A stretch of 13,397 nt of DNA. Source: Zeimonas sp041678445. GTDB lineage: Bacteria; Pseudomonadota; Gammaproteobacteria; Burkholderiales; Burkholderiaceae_E. The notes below the pieces were generated by a model. That model ran no database searches. It saw nothing but the letters and a program-made list of their open reading frames with translations, and was not told the DNA's origin. A program made the translations under genes and the position numbers. This document shows, in pieces, positions 6,325 to 13,397 of this stretch; the stretch's first letter is position 1; each line of letters starts with the position of its first letter. The stretch is from the NCBI GenBank assembly GCA_041678445.1, contig JBAYOD010000073.1:1-13397 (forward strand), given 5' to 3'.

Positions 6325-9300
6325 TGCGGTCGATGGAATCCGGTTCTCCCTCTGTCGCCCCACCGCCGCGCTCGGGCTGGCGCTGGTTCAAGCGCCTGCT
6401 GTGGCTGCTGGCGGCCCTGTTGCTGGGGCTCTTGCTGGCTCTGGGCGCCCTGCTCTGGTGGGTCTCCAGCGATGGCTCCCTGCCTCGCGCGCTGCAACTG
6501 GCGCAGAAGTACCTGCCGGAAGGCCAGCAGCTGACCTATGAAGCGGCGAGCGGCTCGATTACCGGCGGTGGCACCGTACAGCGCCTGCAGTGGGCGATGC
6601 CCGGCACCGACCTGGCCATCGAGCAGTTGCAGATCGACTGGAACCTGTCCGAGCTGCTGGGCCGTGCGCTGCACGTGCGTACGCTGCAGGCCGAGCGCAT
6701 CCACGTCAGGCTGAGTCCGCAGCCGGAGCAGCCCGAAGAGCCTCCCGGAAAGCCCTTCGCCATGCCCGGACAGCTGGCCTTGCCGATCCAGCTCACACTG
6801 CCGGTGCAGGTGGGCCGCCTGGAGATCGAGACGGTGGCGCAGGATGGCAGCAGCACCGTACAGGCGCTCGATGACATCGCCGCGCAGTACCGCTACGACG
6901 GCACCTGGCACGACCTGCAGTTGACCAGCTTGCGCTACGGTCAGAGCCATGCCCGGGCGGACGTGAAGCTGAACGCCCACGATCAGGGTGTACGTGCCAG
7001 GATCGGCGCCTGGCTGAGCGATCCGGTGCCCGACGTGCCGCTGCGCATGCAGGTGCTGCTGCAGGCCGACGGCACGCTGGCGGGAGGCGATGCCGCACGC
7101 CTCGACCTGCGACTCGACGCCCAGGAATACAGTGCCGATGTCGATGCTGCCGCAATGATCGCCCGACTGCTGACGGATGTCATGCAAGGGGGCGCGCAGA
7201 CAGGCAGCACGCCAGCAGGCGGCGCGCAGGCCGCAGAGGGCCGACAAGCCGGCGTAGCGCTGCATGGACAGGCTGCGCTGCACCCCTGGCGCAGCCAGCC
7301 GGTCCAACAGGTCCATCTGCAACTGGACCATCTGAACGCCCGGGCTTTCCACGCTGCAGCCCCGGTGACCGACCTCCACGGCCGCATCGATATCGACCCG
7401 GATAACGCGCAGGGGGCGCAATCGTCTCTGGCCTCCGCGGCGTGGAAGCTGGCAGTCGAGATCCGCAACCGTGCGCCGGGCGCCTGGGAGGCCCAGCGCT
7501 TGCCGGTCGACAGCCTGGAGGCCAGGCTGCGCTATGCACCCGAGCGCGTCGACGTCGAACAGGCCCGGGTGCTGCTCCAGGGCGAGCAGCCAGCGGGCCG
7601 CATCGACTTGCAAGGCCAGGTCCATCCGCAGCAACTGGCCACGGCCGATCTGCAGCTGGGCTTGCACGAACTGAATCTGCAAGCCTTGCTGGCCAGCCTG
7701 CCGGAAACCACGATCACCGGCACGGCCGCGATACGCCCGCTCGATGTCGGCGCGGCGCCAACGGGCGATCTGACGCAGGCGCCGTGGCAGATCGAGGCGG
7801 ACGTGCGCAACGCCGCCCCCGGTCTGATCGACAGGCAGCGGCTGCCGCTGACACAACTGCTGGCCAGAGGCCGGATCACGCCCGATCGCTGGACGGCGGA
7901 GACCGTGCAGGTGAAGGTGGGCGATGGCGGCCTCCAGTTGCAGGGTCACTTCGAACCGCTGACACAGGCAATCGATGTAAGCGGCGAGGTACGGCAGTTG
8001 CCGCTGGTTCAGATCCACAGTGAACTGGCCGCCCAGCAGGTGCCCGACCTGAGCGGCACGCTGGCCGCCCGCGGACAACTGGACAACGGTGTGGACTTCG
8101 ATGTGGCCATCGGCAGCCAGGGCAGCGCCACCGGGGCAGGCGAGAGCAGGCGCAGCCGCTGGGACGTGCGCGCCATCCAGGCCAAGGGGCGTTGGTCGCC
8201 GAAGCAACTCGACGTCGAGCGCATGCACCTCGATGCATTCCAGGTCAAGGTCGATGCCGACAGGCTGAGCGTGGCGCTGCCGGACGCCAACCGCATCGAG
8301 GCTGCCATCAAGGCCACGGCTCCCGGGCTCAGCCTCGACGCCGATGCTGCCATGCAGCAAGCCAGCGGTGGCGGCAAGCTGACGCTGAACGTGGCGTCGG
8401 CCGAGCAACTGCTGGGCTGGCTGCGATCCTTGCCGGTGCTCGGCGAAGCACTGCCGGCACTGAAGGCCACGGGCGGTGTGCAGCTTGCGGCCGACTGGCA
8501 AGGCGGTTGGCAACAATGGCTCGACGGCCTTCAGAAACCTGCGGCACACCCGGATCTGCGCCTGAACGCTCACGCCCGAAGCGCCGGCCTGCACATCGAG
8601 CTGCCTGCCGCCGAACCCGCCCGGAGCGCAGATGCCGAAGGCGGCAAGGCAAGGCCTCGGCAGGCCCCGTCCGCCACGGTGATCGCCGTGAAGAAGCTCG
8701 ATGCGCGGGTGCATGGCAATCTGGCCGCCGCCACGCTGGCTGCGGAAGGCGATCTGACCGCCAACGGCATGCATGCCATGCTGGCCACCCGGGCGCAGAT
8801 GGCGCAGGCTGGCACTTCCGCCGCGCCGGAGTGGAAAGTCACGCTGCAGCAGCTTGCGGCGGCGGCCACCCTGCCCGGGCAGAAGCAGGCCTGGCGCCTG
8901 CAACTCGGTGAAGGCCTGCAGATCACGGCGCGGCCCAGCCCTACCCTGCAGATCACCACCACTGCCGGCCAGGCCACGCTCACGCCGCCGGCAAGCGTGG
9001 CCAAACCGGGCGAAGCCCTGGCGCTGCGCTGGGAGCCAGTCAGTTTCTCGCAAGCGGCCAATGGCGCGACTCGTGTCCAGTCGCGCGGCCGGCTCAGCGG
9101 CCTGGTGCCGGCCTGGGCCGATGCCCTGGCACCCGATCGCTCGCCACTCGCGTCGGCGGGCATCCAGTCGTCGCTGGTCCTCAGCGGTGGCTGGGATATC
9201 GACATGGGCGAGGCGCTGCGCCTGCAGGCATCCATCCGGCGCGACAGCGGCGATCTCTGGCTGGGTGAACCGACCGCACAGGCTGCCGGCGAAGCGGTCA

Positions 9301-10859
9301 GCAGCAGCACACGCATCGAGGTGAACGACGCCACACCAGCGCGCGGCGTGGCCGCCGGTATCAGGAAGCTGGAACTGCTCGTGCAATCGAACGGCAACGA
9401 GGTGCAGGCCCGGCTCGACTGGGACAGCGAACGCGCTGGCACCCTCCAGGGGCAGGTGCAGACCCGTCTGGCACAACAGGCAGGCGGCTGGACACTGCCC
9501 GACGATGCCCCCCTGGGTGGACAGGTGAAGGCGCAGTTTCAGGACCTGGGCGTCTGGGGCAGTCTGGCCCCGCCGGGCTGGCGCGTCGGCGGAGCCCTGG
9601 CCGCTGAAGTGGCCCTCGCCGGCACCGTCCAGGCCCCGCAACTGCAGGGGCCGATCCGGGTCGACGGCCTGAATCTGCGCTCGGTGCTCGACGGTGTCGA
9701 TCTGCACGACGGTCGCCTGCGCGCGACACTGAACGGCCACCGCCTCGACATCGAGGAACTGGTGCTGCAAGGCGGAACCGGCAGCCATGCCTACGTGCGT
9801 GGCATGAGCGGCAACCGCACCCCGGCGCCGACCGAGCGGGGCCGGATGGTCAGCAGTGGCCATATCGACTGGAGCGGCGTGGCCCGCGCCACGGCGAAGG
9901 GTTCGGGGATCGTGCTGGATGTGAAGACCCGGCTGGAGCGCATGCAGGTTCTGGTGCGCAGCGACCGGCAGGTCAGCCTCAGCGGCGAACTGTCGGCCGG
10001 CCTGACCGACGGTCGCCTGCGTGTACGTGGCGACCTCCACGTCGATCGTGCGTCGATCACGCTGCCCGAGTCAGGCGCCCCCACCCTGGGTGACGACGTG
10101 GTCGTCGTGCGCGCCAGCGATCGGCAGACCCAGCCGAAGCAGCCGCAACAGGACGCACCCCAGGCTCGCGGCGAACTGCGCACCGCGCAACCCATGGACA
10201 TGGAGGTCAGACTCGACCTGGGGCGCGATTTCGCCTTGCAAGGCTACGGCATCACGACACGCCTGCAAGGCGATCTGACCATTCGCAGCGCCAGGAGCGG
10301 CAACGATCCGGTTGCCATCGTCGGCGAGATCCGCACCGACGAAGGCCGCTTCCGTGCCTGGGGCCAGGCCCTGAACGTGGAAACCGGCGTCGCACTGTTC
10401 AACGGCCCCTACAGCAACCCGTCGCTGAACCTGCTGGCCGTGCGCCCCAATATCGCCGTGCGCGCGGGCGTCCATGTCACCGGTACCGCGCTGGCGCCGC
10501 GGGTCGCACTGTATTCCGAGCCCCAGCTGCCCGACGCCGAAACCCTTTCGTGGGTGATGCTGGGACGCGCCCCGGGTGCCGGGGGCGGTGACGGCAAGGC
10601 CATGCAGCAGGCTGCCCTGGGTTTGCTGGCCGGCAATCTGACCGAAGGTCTGGGCTTCGACGAGGTGGGTCTGAGCGACAGCGGTGTGGCGATCGGCAAG
10701 CGTCTGTCCGATCAGCTGTACGTCACCTACGAGGCCGGCATGTCCGGCGCGGCCAGCACACTGTACGTCTTCTACGACATCACCCGGCGTTTGACGGCGC
10801 GCGGACAGACCGGCAAAACCAGCGCGCTGGATCTGATCTATACGATCGCGTACGACTGA
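6324..10859 (+). CDS. tamB: Translocation and assembly module subunit TamB (DUF490)
   Basis: The product has 1511 residues, longer than E. coli TamB (1259). It begins with a basic stretch (Trp-Arg-Trp-Phe-Lys-Arg, 19-24) and one membrane anchor at about residues 25-47, placing the rest in the periplasm. The long middle is the repetitive, Leu/Gln/Asp/Arg-rich beta-strand pattern of the AsmA/TamB/YhdP bridge-like proteins, which form a hydrophobic groove across the periplasm. The C-terminal DUF490/TamB domain is recognisable by Asn-Pro-Ser-Leu-Asn, the Val-Thr-Gly-Thr-Ala stretch, Ser-Glu-Pro-Gln-Leu-Pro, then Leu-Ser-Trp-Val-Met-Leu-Gly-Arg and a final beta-rich segment ending Ile-Ala-Tyr-Asp. 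The ATG at 6324 overlaps the tamA TGA by one base (TGATG), so translation is probably coupled. TamB contacts the TamA POTRA domains; the family is now linked to phospholipid transport as well as protein assembly. Confidence 0.95.
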   Translation: MRSMESGSPSVAPPPRSGWRWFKRLLWLLAALLLGLLLALGALLWWVSSDGSLPRALQLAQKYLPEGQQLTYEAASGSITGGGTVQRLQWAMPGTDLAIEQLQIDWNLSELLGRALHVRTLQAERIHVRLSPQPEQPEEPPGKPFAMPGQLALPIQLTLPVQVGRLEIETVAQDGSSTVQALDDIAAQYRYDGTWHDLQLTSLRYGQSHARADVKLNAHDQGVRARIGAWLSDPVPDVPLRMQVLLQADGTLAGGDAARLDLRLDAQEYSADVDAAAMIARLLTDVMQGGAQTGSTPAGGAQAAEGRQAGVALHGQAALHPWRSQPVQQVHLQLDHLNARAFHAAAPVTDLHGRIDIDPDNAQGAQSSLASAAWKLAVEIRNRAPGAWEAQRLPVDSLEARLRYAPERVDVEQARVLLQGEQPAGRIDLQGQVHPQQLATADLQLGLHELNLQALLASLPETTITGTAAIRPLDVGAAPTGDLTQAPWQIEADVRNAAPGLIDRQRLPLTQLLARGRITPDRWTAETVQVKVGDGGLQLQGHFEPLTQAIDVSGEVRQLPLVQIHSELAAQQVPDLSGTLAARGQLDNGVDFDVAIGSQGSATGAGESRRSRWDVRAIQAKGRWSPKQLDVERMHLDAFQVKVDADRLSVALPDANRIEAAIKATAPGLSLDADAAMQQASGGGKLTLNVASAEQLLGWLRSLPVLGEALPALKATGGVQLAADWQGGWQQWLDGLQKPAAHPDLRLNAHARSAGLHIELPAAEPARSADAEGGKARPRQAPSATVIAVKKLDARVHGNLAAATLAAEGDLTANGMHAMLATRAQMAQAGTSAAPEWKVTLQQLAAAATLPGQKQAWRLQLGEGLQITARPSPTLQITTTAGQATLTPPASVAKPGEALALRWEPVSFSQAANGATRVQSRGRLSGLVPAWADALAPDRSPLASAGIQSSLVLSGGWDIDMGEALRLQASIRRDSGDLWLGEPTAQAAGEAVSSSTRIEVNDATPARGVAAGIRKLELLVQSNGNEVQARLDWDSERAGTLQGQVQTRLAQQAGGWTLPDDAPLGGQVKAQFQDLGVWGSLAPPGWRVGGALAAEVALAGTVQAPQLQGPIRVDGLNLRSVLDGVDLHDGRLRATLNGHRLDIEELVLQGGTGSHAYVRGMSGNRTPAPTERGRMVSSGHIDWSGVARATAKGSGIVLDVKTRLERMQVLVRSDRQVSLSGELSAGLTDGRLRVRGDLHVDRASITLPESGAPTLGDDVVVVRASDRQTQPKQPQQDAPQARGELRTAQPMDMEVRLDLGRDFALQGYGITTRLQGDLTIRSARSGNDPVAIVGEIRTDEGRFRAWGQALNVETGVALFNGPYSNPSLNLLAVRPNIAVRAGVHVTGTALAPRVALYSEPQLPDAETLSWVMLGRAPGAGGGDGKAMQQAALGLLAGNLTEGLGFDEVGLSDSGVAIGKRLSDQLYVTYEAGMSGAASTLYVFYDITRRLTARGQTGKTSALDLIYTIAYD

Positions 10860-10890
10860 GCCGGGCACCGTGTCGCCGTCGGCCCGTTGT

Positions 10891-10912
10891 GCGCCCGGCG
10901 CAGTCCGGGCGC
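10891..10912. terminator. GC-rich hairpin between convergent tamB and the DUF779 gene
   Basis: GCGCCCGG (10891-10898) and CCGGGCGC (10905-10912) form a perfect 8-bp stem with a six-base loop inside the 64-base gap between the two stop codons. No T-run follows on either side, so it is at best a non-canonical or bidirectional terminator. The placement between convergent genes is the main support. Confidence 0.45.
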
Positions 10913-10923
10913 GAACAGTTGTG

Positions 10924-11301
10924 TCAGGCCAGATCGTGCTCGACGACGGCCTCGATCTCGGCCCACTCGTCGTCGGTGAACAGGCGCGAGCGAGTGTGGA
11001 AGGCCTTGCCGGTGTTGCTCTCCAGCGAGAAGGTGCCGCCTGTGCCCTCGATCACGTCGAGGATCAGCTGGGTGTGCTGCCAGTATTCGTACTGCGCCTT
11101 GCCGATGTAGAACGGCACGCCACCCACCTCGCCCAGCTTGATGTCCTGGGCGCCGATGGTCAGGTCGGTGGGCAGATAGCAGTTGGCGGCACTGTTGTCG
11201 CAGCAGCCGCCGGACTGATGGAACATGATGTCGCCGTGCAGCGCCTTCATCTCGTCGATGAGGGCCAGTGCGGCGGGCGTGGCGATGACGCGCTCGACCA
11301 T
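10924..11301 (-). CDS. DUF779 family protein
   Basis: The product has 125 residues. The ATG at 11301 follows a GGAGG (11309-11313) with seven bases of spacing, so this start is preferred over the longer open frame to 11382, whose extra residues would be translated from the intergenic hairpin. The core is His28-Gln-Ser-Gly-Gly-Cys33-Cys34-Asp followed by Cys41, then a Trp-His-Thr segment in the second half. This Gly-Gly-Cys-Cys pattern is the hallmark of DUF779 (PF05610), small cytoplasmic proteins often encoded beside aldehyde dehydrogenases of the ExaC/AldB type, as here. The invariant cysteines and histidine suggest metal binding or a thiol role, but to my knowledge the biochemical role is not settled. 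It lies 99 bases downstream of the dehydrogenase gene in the same orientation and converges with tamB. Confidence 0.85.
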   Translation of the reverse strand: MVERVIATPAALALIDEMKALHGDIMFHQSGGCCDNSAANCYLPTDLTIGAQDIKLGEVGGVPFYIGKAQYEYWQHTQLILDVIEGTGGTFSLESNTGKAFHTRSRLFTDDEWAEIEAVVEHDLA

Positions 11302-11330
11302 GATGAAACCTCCACTTGGCTGGGGAAAGC

Positions 11331-11357
11331 GGCGAATCGCAAAGGGGGGCGAATCGC
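11331..11357. repeat. Direct 10-mer repeat overlapping the intercistronic hairpin
   Basis: GGCGAATCGC occurs at 11331-11340 and 11348-11357. Each copy contains the near-palindrome GCGA-A-TCGC. The second copy spans part of one stem arm and the loop, so the first copy could pair with the opposite arm in an alternative fold. Confidence 0.7.
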
Positions 11358-11368
11358 TTCGCCCCCCT
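11343..11368 (-). terminator. Perfect 11-bp hairpin between the aldehyde dehydrogenase and DUF779 genes
   Basis: AGGGGGGCGAA (11343-11353) and TTCGCCCCCCT (11358-11368) pair exactly around a four-base loop. In the minus-strand transcript the stem is followed by UUU and then GCG, so termination would be partial at most. The position inside an operon suggests an attenuator or an mRNA-stabilising or processing hairpin that sets the ratio of dehydrogenase to DUF779 protein. Confidence 0.6.
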
Positions 11369-11400
11369 GCCGATACCGGCACCGATCAGGAACGACCCGA

Positions 11401-12924
<1,524 letters not shown>

Positions 12925-13346
12925 GAAAGATCTCCTCGATGGTGAAGGCAACAGCCGGTGCCGCGTGGGCGACCGCTGAACCATTATCGGCCCAACGCGC
13001 CAGTCGGAACGATGTCTCAGGATATCAATGACTTGAATAGGCTTTCGGGCAGTGGGGGAACGGGGGATCCGCTGCTGAGGCAGCGCTGACCCCGGTGATT
13101 CGTCCCGGGCGGAGCCGATTTTCATGGTCTTGGCAGAACTCGTTCCTGAAACCTGGAAAACAACTGGAATCGGAAATCGGTAATCGTTTTGAGCGGGAAT
13201 TCATATGCTCGTTTCGATAATGGGTATTGCCGAATATTGAAGATCCTGTTCGATAGACTGGCTGGAGATTTCTGGTGATTTTCCTGCCCGAAAAACTGCA
13301 CAAAAGCCCGGATCACAGTAAAACATCAATCAATAGGGAGATTGAA
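12925..13346. other. Divergent intergenic region, AT-richer in its right half
   Basis: 422 bases without a supportable gene lie between the aldehyde dehydrogenase start and the divergent CDS. From about 13130 to 13346 the base composition is clearly less GC-rich than the genes around it. It must hold the promoters of both flanking genes, but I find no strong -35/-10 pair on either strand. Short heptamer repeats lie at 13168-13188. Confidence 0.6.
13168..13188. repeat. Three tandem AATCGNN heptamers in the divergent promoter region
   Basis: AATCGGA (13168-13174), AATCGGT (13175-13181) and AATCGTT (13182-13188) follow one another without gaps. Short phased direct repeats upstream of a divergently regulated gene are often activator sites, but seven bases is less than a helical turn and chance is possible. 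Confidence 0.4.
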
Positions 13347-13397
13347 ATGAATTCGATAATCATTCGCAAATACGACACTCGCCCTTATGCGCACATC
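13347..13397 (+). CDS. 5' end of a divergent gene, possibly an AraC-type regulator (3' end outside window)
   Basis: The ATG at 13347 follows a good AGGGAG site (13335-13340) with six bases of spacing, and 17 codons remain open to the window edge. The visible residues (Met-Asn-Ser-Ile-Ile-Ile-Arg-Lys-Tyr-Asp-Thr-Arg-Pro-Tyr-Ala-His-Ile) resemble the start of cupin-type AraC regulators, where an Arg/Tyr-rich beginning leads into a His-containing metal or ligand pocket. That reading is weak because so little is visible. Its position, divergent from an aldehyde dehydrogenase across a 422-base promoter region, suits a local regulator. The start is fairly convincing; the identity is a guess. Confidence 0.45.
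   Translation, partial: MNSIIIRKYDTRPYAHI

Noticed and set aside
6267..10040. A 1257-codon open frame antisense to tamB, with a further 683-codon one antisense to tamA (4312-6363)
   Set aside because: The translations are low-complexity Arg/Gln/His/Gly/Ala-rich with no recognisable domain, while the sense strand encodes clear TamA and TamB. High GC and avoidance of a few codons in the sense frame explain the lack of stops.
12944..12962. A sigma-54-like GGCAC/TTGC element upstream of the aldehyde dehydrogenase
   Set aside because: The two halves are separated by six bases instead of five (GG to GC spacing of 11, not 10), and transcription would start inside the ribosome-binding site.

Overview
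The window is chromosomal DNA from a high-GC Gram-negative bacterium, about two thirds G+C by eye. NhaB, the TamA/TamB pair and a tandem-domain UspE-like protein together point to a gammaproteobacterium. I cannot name the genus. There is no tRNA, rRNA, CRISPR array, transposase or integrase, so this looks like ordinary chromosome with a few less familiar genes.

Layout. (1) Positions 2-1747, + strand: three genes for exported proteins, the first cut by the left edge. The first two encode small four-cysteine proteins that look like diverged tandem paralogues. The third encodes an exported HExxH zinc peptidase with a His-rich segment. (2) 1744-3330, - strand: nhaB, an Na+/H+ antiporter, convergent with the peptidase gene. 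The two stop codons share one palindromic CTAG. (3) 3331-3533: divergent intergenic region with a perfect tandem 11-mer and a perfect 10-bp hairpin. (4) 3534-10859, + strand: a UspE-like tandem universal stress protein, then tamA and tamB, which overlap by one base. This is probably one transcription unit for envelope assembly and stress. (5) 10860-10923: short convergent gap with a GC-rich hairpin. (6) 12924 down to 10924, - strand: an ExaC/AldB-type NAD+ aldehyde dehydrogenase followed by a DUF779 protein, separated by 99 bases holding a perfect 11-bp hairpin. (7) 12925-13346: a 422-base intergenic region that is AT-richer in its right half. It separates the dehydrogenase from a divergent gene starting at 13347, of which only 17 codons are visible; it may encode an AraC-type regulator.

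How the genes fit together. TamA in the outer membrane and TamB spanning the periplasm form the translocation and assembly module. NhaB exports sodium. The dehydrogenase/DUF779 pair is a common aldehyde-oxidation unit, usually for acetaldehyde from alcohol catabolism. The left-hand exported cassette is the least familiar part and the best candidate for something undescribed. The other regions are well-known families with some local oddities: a lipobox-like signal in TamA, a longer loop and shorter tail in NhaB, and a possible switch-like RNA element inside the dehydrogenase operon.
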